Below, piece after piece: positions 11,547 to 23,793 of a stretch of 64,000 bases of DNA (positions are counted from its first letter, which is position 1; the number at the start of each line of letters is the position of its first letter). The position numbers were made by a program, and so were the translations under genes. The DNA comes from Anaeramoeba flamelloides. Its lineage: Eukaryota > Metamonada > Anaeramoebidae. The DNA lies in NCBI GenBank assembly GCA_027625915.1, contig JANTQA010000032.1, positions 6,138,001 to 6,202,000 on the forward strand, written 5' to 3'. Below the pieces are notes generated by a model, which worked only from the letters and a program-made list of their open reading frames with translations, searched no databases and was not told where the DNA came from.

Positions 11547-11967
11547 GGACTATCTAAAATAAAGCAACCATCGGGGGTCTTACTAATTAAAAAATTCGTA
11601 AATTAGACTCTTTATCGCTTTAGATTCAGAAGAAAGATAAAATTTCATACTTTTAAGAATAGATAATTTTGACCAGATCAGATACTTTATTGGAAAATGG
11701 TTAAACCCAAAACCAAACCATCTTTCTTCTAATTCAAATATTGTCTAGTTTCCAATAAAAACCTCTGAAAAAAATTGAGTTAGAAGAAACATGATTGGGT
11801 TGAGGGTTTTTCTACCACCTTCCAATGAATTGTCTGATTTGGCATAATTAAATATTCCTAAAAGTATGAAATTTTATAGTTCTTCTGAATCTAAAGCGAT
11901 AAAGAGTCTACTTTTCGAATTTTTTAATTCGTAAGACCCCCGATGGTTGCTTTATTTTAGATAGTCC
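11547..11967. mobile_element. TTAA-flanked inverted-repeat element, 421 bp
   Basis: The ends are inverted repeats of about 120 bases beginning GGACTATCTAAAATAAAGCA, nearly identical for the first 40 bases and recognisable through GACTCTTTATCGCTTTAG and CATACTTTTA. TTAA flanks both ends (11,543-11,546 and 11,968-11,971). There is no coding capacity. A TTAA target is typical of piggyBac-type transposition, but the terminal bases are not the usual CCC, so the superfamily is inferred. It shares about 20 terminal bases with the elements at 36,128 and 40,672. The good match between arms suggests a fairly young insertion. Confidence 0.85.
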
Positions 11968-12195
11968 TTAAAAGAGGTGCTTTTTTTCTAGAAAGACAAA
12001 GACATTAAATTATCAAAGAAGCTGATGATAAACAAAAAAGTAAATATTAAGTACGTATCTTAAAGTTTTGTTGTTAAAAAAAAAGAAATTTCAAAAACTA
12101 ACATCCAAATTTGAATATTTTCATAAAAAAAAAATGTAATTTATTAGAAAATATGTGATTAAAAAAAATAACAAATAATTTCGAAAAAATAATTA

Positions 12196-12405
12196 AAGTT
12201 AGTACCCATTTTAAGTTGTAAACTTATAAAAAAAATTGAGGTATATAAAAAAATCTCAAATTAAGATACATTTTTTGGACTTTTTTTTAATTTTTTTGTT
12301 ACACAAATTATTTTGCCATAATCCGAATTTTAGTAACCTAATTCCAAATTTTTTTTATACCTTAATTTTCTTTCAAAGTTTATGTACTAAAAGTCGAACT
12401 GACTG
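12196..12405. mobile_element. Tc1/mariner-like MITE, decayed copy
   Basis: The right end reads GTCGAACTGACTG followed by TA, and the left end is a weaker TA-AAGTTAGTACCC. Inside each end lie the family blocks CAAACTTT (changed), AAAAAATCTCAAATTAAG and TTCCAAATTTT. It is the most diverged near-complete member of the family at 59,083, 61,247 and 61,862, and is presumably the oldest. Non-coding. Confidence 0.7.
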
Positions 12406-13697
12406 TATTGACTTTGAAAAAACATCTTTAGAGACCTGGGAAATTGGTTTTTTTTCCAAATTAAATTGTAAAATAGATTTAAAAATAATTATTGATCCAA
12501 GATCTCCTTTTATTAATAGTATTTATTAGCAAGTAAAGTTATTAAAAAAGAAAAATTAGCAAATCTTTTATTTTTTTTTTACGCATAGTACTGTGAAAAA
12601 AAAAAAAAAATGTAGGAAACCTTCTTGGAAAAAGTGTTAAAATTCATTGAAACAGTATCAAGTGCTCAAAATTTCAGAAAATGAACAGATATTCAATATT
12701 GAAACAAAAAAAAATCCTTTTTCAATAACAAGACCAAATTGTAATTGTCTTGGAAAATCAAGTATTAAAAAAAGTGGTCTGCATCCCTGTAGGTGTTATA
12801 ATATTAATAAATTGAAATTTATAGTCTTATCTGAAATTAGTTGCTGATATTATCAACACTTTCAACTAAAATAACTTTGTGAAAAAAACTCTAAAAATAT
12901 ATTCTTTATATTTCCTTGTATGATACATTTTTTATATAAAAATTTAAAAAAACTATAAAAATCATTTGAAAAAAAGAAAAGAAAAAAAAAAAAAAAAAAT
13001 TGACCTTTTGAAAAGTAATATTTTAAAAATAATCATTTTGAGAGTATTGTATACTTGTTATGGGTTTACCAAACATAATTTATCCAATTTTTAAAAATTA
13101 TTTTTATATAAGGAAAATTGAGGAAAAAATAAAAAAAAATCAACAAATAAGTTTATTTAATCAGTTTCCCTTAAGATTTGGAATTATTAAAGATGACATA
13201 ATTTTTTTTTTACAATTGAATAAACAAAAAAATCCCATCTTTGCTATTTTCTTTTTATTTGTCTCAAAATTAATTACAAAATAAAATTATTTTTCAAAAG
13301 TTTAAATCTGAAATAAAAGGGAAGAGTTTCTCTCATATATAAAAAAATGAAAAATTTAAATTAAAAGTGATAAAACAATTTTAGAAACTATATTATTTTC
13401 CTCCTGATATACTTTTTCCCCAAAAATGATTTTTTCTAACCAATTATTTTTTCATTTTGACTTAATGATACTTTGTCTTTTGAAAATCTTTGCAAATTAG
13501 AAAAAAGATACTATTTTACTTATCCAAATTAATGAAAATCTTTTTATTAAATAATAACCACCCCCAAACAATCATTTTTATCATCAATTTTAGTAAAAAC
13601 AAATCTACCATTTGATATATTACAACCTCTTTTCAATTTGAACATTTCAAATTTTTGGATAGATGAAGAAATTTCATTTTTTTTAAGTTGTTTTACA

Positions 13698-16600
13698 ATG
13701 TCGAGAAAAAAAGTAATCAAAAAGATAAAAAATCAACTTCCAAGTCATAATTCAAGTTGGGGAAAACGTAAAACTTTCTTTTCATTCACAAAAAAACCAA
13801 TAAAAAAAAAAAAAAAAAATAAATAAACAAAACTTTCAAAAATGAAAAAGAAAAACCAACCAAATATGAGGTACCAAATTCAAACCTTTTTCTAAAAACC
13901 ACTTCAAAACAATTAACTTCTTGATATTAATCTCAAAGTCAAAATTGAAAGAGAAGGAAAAAATGCACCACTGAAGGTCAAAGAATCCAAGATTGTATCA
14001 GTAACAAGAGACCAGTCAGCAAAGATGATAAACGATTACCAAATTATTGGATCACTTGGGAAAGGATCCTATGGAAAGGTTAAAAAAGCTAAAAGAGGAA
14101 ACGAATTTTATGCAATCAAAATAATGAACAAAAGATTATTAAAAAAAAAAAAAAAAGGAAGGAGAAAAACAGCCTTTGACAATGTTAAAAGAGAAATAGC
14201 TATTATGAAAAAATTAAATCATGCCAATATTGTCAAACTTTATGAAGTGATTAATGATCCAAAATCTGATTTGATTTATCTTGTTATGGAGTTTGTTTCA
14301 GGTAAAGAGATCTAATTTTCTTGTTTTTATTTACATAAAAAAAATTTACAAACCTTTTTCAGAATCTTCTCAAAAGTAAGAAGATTCGGCACTTTTGCTA
14401 AACAAAACTGTAAGAAATGAAAAAACTTATGTCAACGTTTTAGGTGTTTCATAAATTGGAAGAATAGTGTTTGGACACTTTGATGCCTTTATGGAAATTT
14501 ATTTGTATTATGTGAGATTTTTATTAATACAGTTTTTATTTTTTGGTTTTGGGAATTTGTTTCGGATTTTTAGGAGTGTTTTTTCAAAATGTAAAATCTA
14601 CAATTAGAAATAATACGACACTATACAAAAACAGAATAAGACGATTTTCAATTCTTTCATTTTGTTCATAATCAAATCGAATTATTTTAAAAACAATAAA
14701 AATTAATCAATTATCTTTATTGACTTTACATTACGATCCAAATACTGACTATCAGTTCAGACTACTTTGATATTTAACTTCGTATATGTTTTCTTTCAAG
14801 AATGATAAGTCGCTAGCAATTGTTAAAATTTAAAATTTATGATTTTGCTTCTATATTTTTTAATTTGGACAAAGACTTTTCTCGGCCTATTAAACCCAAA
14901 ATTACCTTGAAAAGGTACCAAAACCCAAAATTCTCTACTTGTGGGTATCACCTCCACTTTCCACTTCATTTCCAAGTATTATAGAATTTAAGATAAGTGC
15001 ACAATTATGCTTGAATATAAAGTGTAGAAAGTAAGGTGTAGTAAGAGGTAAACAAAATTGATATTACTTTTGGCTTTGGTTTATTCGGGAAATGCAAAAA
15101 CAGTTATTTGATCAAAAAATGATTCCGTTCAAATCTCAAATTTTCAAAAATTCTGAATTTTGTTGTACTTCCTTCAGCAGATCATCAATTAAGGGATCAG
15201 TCCTCCACGACAACAAGGCAAAATTTTAAAATATGTTATTTGTGGTATTCTCTACTTACAAATTTTGTATATGTCAAGTGTCAAAAAATTCTGATTGACA
15301 AAGAAACCCAGAAAAGAATTTTTAAGTGGGGTGAGGGATCAATTTTTTTTTTTCCATTTTTTCTAAAAAAGAAAATTTTTAAATTCATTTTATTTCTCAC
15401 ATTATAAAAAGTTTTTTACCCTGTTTATTTCTATTACCATTTCCATCATTATTATACAATAACAAGTCTTTGTTGCCAGGAATATTAAAATAAAGATTTT
15501 TTTTCAATTTATGAGATAATTCTTTTGGTTAACCAAAAAAATTGATTTATTAAATCAATTGAAAAATAATTGTATTGATTTAAGAAGGATAGTTATAATA
15601 ATTAAATTTTTAAAGTCATTCACAAATTTTACCAAGAAATTTTGTTTTTGGCATAAGATAAAATTCGATTTTTCAAAATATAATTTTCTTGAAGATATTT
15701 GGGAATTTTGTAATTTTATCCCCAAAATCCAAAATTGATTTTTTTCTGACAAAAATGATTTAAATCGTTATAAGGGTTCTTTTGAATAAGACTAAACAAT
15801 TTGTGAAAAAAATTTTTCCAAAGCGTAAATATTTTTGAAATTTTTTACAAATCAAAAAAACAACATTTTTCAAAACCTTAAAGAATAAAAAAATTTTTGC
15901 TTATTCGATCTCAATTTAATTGATAAACTGTAGCTAGGCTTCTACCAAATATTCATTTATTGAATCACCTATACCACAATTAGTTTTATTGGTTAAGATT
16001 TGAATTGAAATATTAATCAAATGAAAAAGAAACCAACAAAAAAAAAAAAAAAAATGAAAAAAAAAATTAAAAAAAAAGAAAAACAAAAAAGCAAAATCAA
16101 AAATGATTTTGATCTAAAATTGGCAAAATTTGAAAAAATGATTCTGATCCAAAAATTTGAAATTGTTTTTTTGATAAGAATATGGGCAAAACTCAACAAA
16201 ATAACTGATAATAACATTTAAAAGTGAGTCAACATTTTTGAAAAATGGGTTATATTTATATGAATTCAGGTGGTAATATTTCCTGAAAATTTACCAAAAC
16301 ATAAAAATTATTTTAAAATCTATTTTTTTTCGTAATTCACATTATTTTTTTTATTTATTTTAAGTGGTCAAAAAAAAAAGAGATTGAAAAAAAATTAAAA
16401 TTCAAATAAAAATTTTCCAAAAATCAATTTTTTTATTGTGCTTTTCTCAAGAAGACTTAAATTGATAAAATATACTTGATTACAATTTTTTTTGTACAAA
16501 TTTTGAAAATTTAATATTTTGTGCTATTTGGGAACTGATGTTAATCCAAAAGTCTGAATGTAAATTATTTTTTATAAATTATCTTTTAAATCAAAATAGT

Positions 16601-19573
16601 AAATCAAGTGATATTCTTTGATTTGATCTTTATTAACGATTTTAAATTATAATTCTTTCTATATATTCCGATAATGAAAATAATGAGTATTTTATTTTTT
16701 AAAAAAGATAATAAAAATAAAATCTGTAAATAGTCTCTTCACAAAGGAAACAAAAAAAAATTCCAAATTATCCTATAAAAAAACTTGAAATTTATTTCAT
16801 TGAATTTGATTCTAAATTTTGTTGTGTGAAATGTATTTTAAAAAAGAGATTAAATGACTAAATAAAAATTAAGAAACATGTTTCAAAATTTACTAATTCT
16901 TCTATTTTTAAAAAAATACAAGAATCAAAATTCATTAATAAATATATTTTTTATTTTTTCAAAATGTTTTTATTTATGCTTTTAAAAGGTGGTACATTAC
17001 CTTCGGCGAAGGCTGTTGAATCTGAGGAAAGTTCAGAACTCGTTAGAAAATATTTTAGAGATATGATCTTAGGTTTGGAATATTTACATTTTCATGGTAT
17101 TATTCATCGTGATATAAAACCTGAAAATTTGTTACTTGACGAAAAAGGAATGGTCAAAATTTGTGATTTTGGAGTTTCAGAATTATTTGATAAAACAGAT
17201 AATATGAGGGGGACAGCTGGAACACCTGCCTTTTTTTCGCCTGAGGTGTGCGCTGGTGATGACAACTTTTCAGGTAAGGCACAAGATATTTGGGCAGTTG
17301 GTGTAACTTTATATAATATGATGTTTGGCAAATTACCTTTTGCAAGTAATGATGTTTTTGAATTATTTGATTTAATTCAAGACGCCCCGTAAGATCTAAT
17401 TTTTAAAATTCTTTATTTATATAAATAAATATTTATTAGACTAAGATGGCTGTATGTATATATGTGAAAGCTGGTCGTTATTAACAACTGGGAAAGTCAC
17501 TTTGAAAGGGCCATTTCTCGTTTTATTGTTAAGGGTTGGATGAGAAATCATCTGATCTGTTAAAGAGAGAATTTTGAAGTGACTAAATTTGAAACTTCCA
17601 ATTCAAAGAATATCTAAACAGATACAGTCATCAGAAGTATTTGAATCTTAATTTAGTTTTCTAAAAAAAGTAAGGTATTTCCAAAAAAGTGGGGCATTTT
17701 TTTTTACATTTCATAAAAAATAATCTTTGTTAGTGGTAGTATTCATTAATTGATGATATCAAATTAAGTTTAATATTAATACCAATTGAATAAATTACTT
17801 AGTTATTTATTTCAAAATATTCATCAAAATATTTCCAAAAAATGAAAAAAAAAAATAGCACTTTTTTGGCTAAAAAAATGTAGGACAAATTTCAATAAAA
17901 AACTGGAAATATGGAAACGGTACAAATGATTTTTTAAACAATAAAATACAGTTATATGTTTTAAATTCTATTTGAATTTTTTTTGAGATTAAACAAGTTA
18001 TTAAAACGGTTTTTTCAAACAAAAAGAAAATAATAAACACCAATTTTAGCAACTAAAAAATATCAGACAAAATCGAGATCAGAAAATTTAATATCTTTTA
18101 TTTATGTAATACAATACTAAGAAACGAATTGAATTATTATCAAGAATCGATAAATGGTAGTTAATGATTTTGGATGTTTAAATGCTTTTTTTAAGATTGT
18201 GTTTAAAAGATATATTTTAAAATAAATTTGCCCCACTTTATTGGAAATAGCTTAGTTAAATTTTTACAAATAAAAAGTTTGAGTTTTAAAAACAATATAT
18301 AGCAAAATAATTAATTTGTAAAAGTAAATGTGAACGAAATTAACTTGACCACTTATTTGGGTTTTAATGTTTTGTTTGAAACAAATAAAAAATTATTTCT
18401 TCATGTTATTTTGTCAATATTTTTCACTGCTAATTTGTAAGTTGGAACATAAAATTCACAAAATAAAATAACACTTAAAAGCATATAGCGTTTTTCCATG
18501 TTATCAATTTTTAATTAAATGATTTTTTGTGAATTTATTTGTCAAAAATTCATTTTAATGAAAAAAAAAATTAGAATTTTATGAAGATAAATAAAATTAA
18601 TTTTCCAAATCTTTGTAAAAAATATCTAAAATACAAATTTAGGAAATCGGGTTAATAAGAGGAATTAAAAACTACTTACTTAAACCCCAAAGAACAAAAA
18701 AAAAAAAAAAAAAAGGATAAAAATTCAAATTAGAATGTTCTCACAATCAAAAAATACAATTAATTTTTTTACTTTGACACAAAAAAAAAATTTCTAATTT
18801 TGAAATCATTTTTAAAATATTGATTATTCACTGAATAATTTATTTTTTTTTTTTTTTGATTTATACTTTTAAAAATCATAAAAACAAAACAAAATTGGAA
18901 TAGATTAAAATTTCCACCAAATACTGCACCAAAATTAAAAGATTTAATCACTGGTCTTCTTGAAAAAAAACCAGAAAACAGAATGTCGATTAATGAAATC
19001 CAAAAGCATGATTGGGTGACAAATTATGGTAAACATTCCTTAACGCAAACAAAAATATCACCTATTACTGTCACGGAGCATGAAATTGAAAATGCTATGG
19101 TTAGTCGTAATAGATTTATTGAGTTTGTTTTATTAATCATTAATTATTCCAGATGGGAAAATGAAGTTAAAAAAAAACTTGAAAAGCAACAAGCAAATTT
19201 AGGAACCGAAGAATCGAATACAAGCTTGACTATTGTTGAAATTGATGACGATGAATCAGATGAAGATTTTGATAATATTTTTTTTGATGATAAAGAAAAT
19301 CTAATAGATGTTGATCAAATAACAACAAAAAATAATGAAACCCAAACAAATATTATTAATTCAACAAAAATCGAAGAAACTCAAACACATAATATTAATT
19401 CGACAAAAATTGAAGAAACTCAAACAAATAATATTAATTCGACAAAAATTGAAGAAACCTTTTTTGTAACAACAAAAACTCAAACAGATAATATTATGGT
19501 AGGATTTCAAATAGATGAACAAATTTGGGAAGAAATTGATGATGATGAGAAATGGGAGGAAATAAAAATATAA
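13698..19573 (+). CDS. CaMKK/GRIK-like Ser/Thr protein kinase with TQT-repeat tail
   Basis: Proposed exons: 13,698-13,767 (least sure), 13,939-14,301, 16,989-17,388 and 18,904-19,573, about 500 residues; phases agree at each junction. Donors are GTAAAA, GTAAAG and GTAAG; acceptors are AAAG, AAAAG and ATAG. The frame is open upstream of the ATG at 14,025 to 13,917 and its KMINDY motif just before the kinase core matches the KMINEY segment of plant GRIK kinases, so that ATG is probably internal. Kinase landmarks: GKGSYG (64-69), Lys in FYAIK (84), IIHRDIKPEN (183-192), DFG (204-206), GTPAFFSPE (222-230). The GGTLPS insert, SGKAQDIWAVGVTLY, and C-terminal HDWVT plus TVTEHEIENAM are typical of calmodulin-dependent kinase kinases, which phosphorylate AMPK/SnRK1-type kinases. 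The Arg/Pro insert of animal CaMKK is replaced by a short Lys-rich loop. The tail is acidic (DDDESDEDFD) followed by a TQT array. No clear calmodulin site was seen. Confidence 0.88.
14302..16988 (+). other. kinase intron, 2,687 bp
   Basis: Runs from GTAAAG to TTTTAAAAG. Removing it joins the VMEFVSG and GGTLPSAK codons in phase 1. It is T/A-rich with poly-A tracts (for example 16,039-16,055) and short palindromes near 15,530. No element with clear termini and no gene were found inside. Confidence 0.8.
17673..18252. mobile_element. TA-flanked MITE inside kinase intron, 580 bp
   Basis: The terminal inverted repeats read AGGTATTTCCAAAAAAGTGG and, from the other side, AGCTATTTCCAATAAAGTGG, followed by GGCA. 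TA flanks both ends (17,671-17,672 and 18,253-18,254), which suggests a Tc1/mariner-type insertion. The interior is non-coding. It makes up over a third of the 1,515-bp intron 17,389-18,903. Confidence 0.8.
19337..19460 (+). repeat. 39-bp coding tandem repeat (ETQT...INSTKIE)
   Basis: Three 39-bp units at 19,337, 19,376 and 19,415 plus a partial fourth, each coding for 13 residues of the form ETQTxxINSTKIE. A further KTQT follows the last unit. The units are nearly identical in DNA, so the expansion is recent. It lies in the kinase C-terminal tail. Confidence 0.9.
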
Positions 19574-20914
19574 CGGGTATTTATAATATATATTATTATC
19601 GATTAAAGACAAAAATAAATTATTATTAAAAATATTATAAAAGGGTTAAAATCAAATAGTATCTTTTTGGTTTTTAAAAAAAACAATTCCATTTTTTTTT
19701 TTTTTAATCAGAAATTTTGATCTTGTATAATTAAAAAATTAATTAATAGTTTATTTTGGTGTTTTTTTTTTTTTTTAATGTTTTGGAGAAAAATATCATA
19801 TAGAAAAAGTGATATTATGGTAATATATGTGATTTGAAAATTTTTTTTGCTAAATATAAAAAAATGTATATATTTCTTCCTATTTTCACTTAGTGTATCC
19901 CAAAATTTTGAAAAAATATCAAAACAATAAACTGAATATATTGTTAATCAATTTAGTTTACATCTAGGTTCGATAACTTTATACTTTATATTGAAATATA
20001 TTTAGACACCTTAGACTAAACTTTATTGTATTTTATCGAGAAGTGGAAAATAAGATCAGTGAGGCAATATTTGATTTTTGAACTTTTTAGGATTAATATC
20101 TTATGTGGAATTTGAAAATATTTTTAACAAATAAAAAAATTTTCAAATAAAAAACTCTAAATTATATATTTTTACAAGAGCTCTTGACTTAACATTCTTT
20201 TAACTCAATAAATATGTTATAATTCATAAATGTAATCCCCAGTAGTCCTAAAATAATGATTCTCCTTATTAAATAATAAAAAACTGTTTTTTAAACTTTT
20301 TCAAATTTTGATCAATAAAAATAGAATTTTTTGACCACACTTCTTTGTTTTCAAAAAATCGGTTGAAATGTAAAAGTTTTTAAATGGATAATAGCAGTTT
20401 TTTTAAGATTTCTTCGTTGACAAAATAAAAAAGTTGACTTTTAAGAAAATTTGAATAATAAAAGGGTTTTAATTTTCTCATCATTTTCCTAATTTTTTTT
20501 TCTTTTCCCAAGAGAGTTTTCAAAGAAGAAGTTGGTAATTTGTATTCTCTATTTAATTAACAAAGTAAAATTTTCATACTTACTATTGGGTAAACCCCTA
20601 ATCCGAAAAGAATATTCAGATTTCAGACTTGAAAAAAAGAAAAAGATGTTCAAATTTTATCACTTTTCATACAATCAAAAACGAGTAAAAAATATTTTCA
20701 ACAAAAAGAAGTGTTGGAAAGACTTGGAAAAGGTTAAAAGGACCTCCAGATACTTAAAAAGTCCAAAACCTACCAAAAAGCTCAGGGATATCTGTATTGA
20801 GCAATTTTTTAAATTAAACATTTTTTTTTACTCTTTCAACTTTGTTCTATTTTTTGTAAAATCCTTTTACCAACCCACTTTTAATCTTTTAATTCGAGTC
20901 AACACTTTTTTGAG
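19574..20914. other. intergenic spacer, kinase to bZIP gene
   Basis: AT-rich with poly-T runs near 19,690 and 19,760. A frame open over 20,532-20,918 begins only with TTG and has no recognisable content. It probably reflects the less AT-rich promoter and leader of the next gene. Confidence 0.4.
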
Positions 20915-21825
20915 ATGAACAATTTTCTTGACGAAGGTTTATTTTCAGAAATCGGAGATGAATTTACAATAGATTTTAATCCATTTACCACAGAGACAAC
21001 AACTTTAGATTATGATTTTGGATCACAAATTAACTTGAGTGAATACTTGAATTTAACTGAACAAGGTAAGTTGTTCAACCGATCACAAAGAAAAGCAAAA
21101 AACACAATTAAAGTTTTTAACTTTCTGAAAAAAACACACTCCATACCTTTTTTAATAAAAAATTAAAAAAAAAAAATAAAAAAGAAACGGAAATAGAAAC
21201 AGAACAAATTACACCAAAATTTGAAATAAAAACAGAACCAATCACCTTTTCTCCAAAAATAGAAACAACCCTAAGTCCAATACCACTTCCTTTTGAATCA
21301 GGCTCGTCTCCTACCAAAATGGATCAATATGATTTGATTGATCTTCCTAAAGAAATTTCTTGTGTAAAAAGAAAAAGACAAAGAAACCTTGCATTTCAAG
21401 AAGATCAAAGAGAAACAAAGAATCTGGTTTCGAATAAAAAGGAAATCAAAACAGAAAAAAACACACAAACAAAAAAACCTCGAACAAAAACCATTATTAA
21501 AAAAAAAAGAAAAACAACAAAAAAATATACCAAAAAAAAGCCAAACCAATCCAATGGGAATAAAAGTATTGTCATTGAAGATCTAACTGAAGAACAACTC
21601 GCTGGTGAATTGTCAATTGAGGTTCTTAGGAAACTGTCAGAGGAACAAAAAGAAGTCCGCAAAAGACTAAAAAATCGGCTTTCTGCACAAACAAGCATCA
21701 ACAAGATCCACAACCAAATTAAAGATCTCAACAAAACAGTCAAAACCCTTTCTTCAAATAAACAATCAATTTTAAGTAAATTAGATCGATCAAAAAAAGA
21801 AAGAAAACGTTTATTGGTTTGTTAA
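20915..21825 (+). CDS. divergent bZIP-like transcription factor
   Basis: Two exons, 20,915-21,065 and 21,185-21,825, split by a 119-bp intron with a canonical GTAAGT donor and AAAAAG acceptor. The phase-1 junction gives ...NLTEQE then TEIETEQITPKF. The product is 263 residues. The N-terminal 50 residues are acidic/aromatic (EIGDEFTIDFNPF) and look like an activation region. The middle has Pro/Thr- and Lys-rich stretches that could serve as nuclear localisation signals. The C-terminus VRKRLKNRLSAQTSINKIHN followed by leucine-type heptads (L, L, I at seven-residue spacing) matches a bZIP, where Asn and SA of the NxxSA core are kept. The normally invariant Arg eight residues after Asn is Ile, and two basic-region Arg are Gln and Thr, so DNA contact may be changed. 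The zipper is short and ends soon after, so an extra 3' exon is possible. One KNTQTK motif is present. Confidence 0.72.
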
Positions 21826-23199
21826 TTTTTTTTTTTTTTTTATTTTTCAATTTTCTTTTTTTTTTTATAAATTCTTATTTTTTCAATTCTCTTTTTTTTT
21901 TTTTTTTTTCTTTTTTGAAGAACCCCAAAAACAATTCATCATTTTTTTTTTCTAGAGTTAAATTTTTTGAAAACAAACCAAAACGACACAACCCAACAAC
22001 AAAACAAAAATTTTTTTTTTTTTATTTATTTTTCTAAATTATTCTTGTGATCAAATCTTGGAATTTCCAAAAACAATTTTTAGAATTTCTTTTGTTTTCC
22101 CAACAAGAAATTTTTACAGATTTTTAAGGCATTAACACTGATAAAACTAATAAAGTGTCCCTCTAACAAAGGCAAAGATTATCCTAAAAGTGGGTGGTTA
22201 TTTAAAGGTTGGAATTGATTCAAAAGAAGTAAAATTAATAGAGACTTGAACAAAAATTTGTTTTGATTAAAGAATTTTAAAAAAGCTAAATTTGGGAAAA
22301 AAAGTGTAACATGATTTTTAATAAAAACCTAATAGAACCTGAAAATGAAAATTGAGATCATGTTACAACAGAAAAAATTACATGATTAATGAAAAAATAA
22401 TAGATCTTTATTACAGTTATTTCTTCTAATTCTTTATGGAATTTTTTTCTGCAGATTTTTTGGAAATTTGTATTTTCCCACAATCCAAATAACAATTTCA
22501 ATAATTCATAATCAAAAAAAAAAAAAAAAAACAATAAAAAATTTTAATCAAAATCATTTAACTGTTGAGAGAAAAATGTTTGACACAGAAAAATGGTTGG
22601 ACACCATTTTTAATTGGGAACATTACTGAAAATGAAAATCAAATCCTATTGATAACTAGGTGAATTTTATATAAATCCAGGTTTAAGTGTGTCACAAGTT
22701 CATTAATCTGTGGTGTGTGTAGAATACTCATTAGAATGGTTGATAACTAAAGTAGATCATGCTATTTTAACAAAAATCCAAGTTTTAGTAAAGTTTGCTA
22801 TTAATTCTGAAAATGGTAATTTTTAAACTCGCTTTAGATTATAAGAGATAAGGTTTTGAAAAAGTAGAATTACATTAGTCCTTATTCTAATAAATAGATT
22901 ATTGTTATTTTCTTTAGTTATTTCACAAACGAATGAAATTAAAAATCATTTTCAGTAATGTTTCCAATTAAAATTGCTGTCCAACTATTTTTCTCTGTCC
23001 AACATTTTTCTCTCAACAGTAACAATGAATTGTAAAAAACTAAAACAAAAAAATAATTAAAAATCTGTTCTTAATCCTGAAAATTTGAAAAAAAAATAAA
23101 ACAAATAAACTTTTTCAAAATATATTGATTTAATTTATTGATTCTTTTTAATGTAAAAATTTAAAAAAATTTTCAATTAAACAATAGAAACGAGAAAGG
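21826..23199. other. intergenic spacer with TAA-flanked element
   Basis: Begins with a very T-rich stretch (21,826-21,970) just after the bZIP stop. It contains the inverted-repeat element at 22,562-23,019, which ends only 180 bases before the next start codon and so lies in that gene's likely promoter. No gene was seen. Confidence 0.5.
22562..23019. mobile_element. TAA-flanked inverted-repeat element, 458 bp (Harbinger-like)
   Basis: Terminal inverted repeats of about 75 bases start CTGTTGAGAGAAAAATGTTK and continue through GACA.AGAAAAAT.GTTGGACA and ACATTACTGAAAATGA. The flanks are TAA on both sides (22,559-22,561 and 23,020-23,022). A three-base TAA/TTA duplication is typical of PIF/Harbinger elements. 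No transposase is present, so this is a MITE. The close match of the arms suggests a fairly recent insertion. Confidence 0.85.
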
Positions 23200-23793
23200 A
23201 TGTTAAAGAGGCAATTAATGAAAATAAAAAAAAAGCAAAACCCCGAACAAAAAGTCACAAAAAGAGTTATTGGCTCTATCAAAAACACAATCCATAGTCT
23301 GGGAACGATTCCCGAAAAGAAGGATCAACCTACAATTGAGATGGGTCTGCCAGAAACTGGCTTTATTGACGAGCAATGGACAAATATAAAAAACACATTG
23401 GTTAAAAACACAAACAATCGAACAGGATTTGTTATGATGATGGTGATATTGGCAATAACCTTAGTCTTTGGAAACGAAATGATGTTTGGAAGTTCAAAAA
23501 GTATTTCAATTCCATTCTTTTCAAACGATGCAGATGTTACACGTAGCTTGAAAGGAAACGAGCACCATAAACAAATATCCCGAGACAAATTTGCTGGATC
23601 GGAATTATTTTCAATAGAAGAAATTAGTGAACAAGAAACAGATGGTGTGGAAGAAATTGAAACGAAAGTTGATGCGCTGCATTTAAATAATCAAGATCAA
23701 GATCATAACTTTGATGATAATCAACAAGATCACTGCTCAAATAAATATTACAAAGAGATCCAAAGACCATTACAAAGACATCCAAATAAATAA
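23200..23793 (+). CDS. small single-pass membrane protein, unknown function
   Basis: Single exon of 197 residues starting at an ATG in an A/G-rich context. Residues 1-75 are basic, with a GFIDEQWTNIKNTL amphipathic run. Residues 75-97 (TGFVMMMVILAITLVFGNE) form one probable membrane helix. Residues 98-197 are polar, acidic and rich in Asp, Gln, Asn and His. The basic N-terminus suggests N-in, C-out by the positive-inside rule. I recognise no family. Codon use is richer in G+C than the flanks, which supports a real gene. The TAA-flanked element lies 180 bases upstream. Confidence 0.7.
   Translation: MLKRQLMKIKKKQNPEQKVTKRVIGSIKNTIHSLGTIPEKKDQPTIEMGLPETGFIDEQWTNIKNTLVKNTNNRTGFVMMMVILAITLVFGNEMMFGSSKSISIPFFSNDADVTRSLKGNEHHKQISRDKFAGSELFSIEEISEQETDGVEEIETKVDALHLNNQDQDHNFDDNQQDHCSNKYYKEIQRPLQRHPNK

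Larger units (their letters stand above)
10850..13697. other. intergenic DNA with two MITEs
   Basis: Spacer between the divergently oriented S66 and kinase genes. It holds the TTAA-flanked element at 11,547-11,967 and a Tc1-like MITE at 12,196-12,405. Short open stretches at 12,400-12,850 include a Cys-rich run (CNCLG...HPCRC) but have no plausible start or splice context, so no gene is called. Confidence 0.5.

Noticed and set aside
12400-12850. Open frames with a CNCLG...HPCRC cysteine pattern that could suggest a zinc-binding fragment
   Set aside because: Starts only at TTG, lies partly against a decayed MITE, and no neighbouring exon completes a domain.
20532-20918. 128-codon open frame just before the bZIP start
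   Set aside because: Non-ATG start, Phe/Lys-biased composition, and overlap with the bZIP ATG; more likely leader or promoter DNA.
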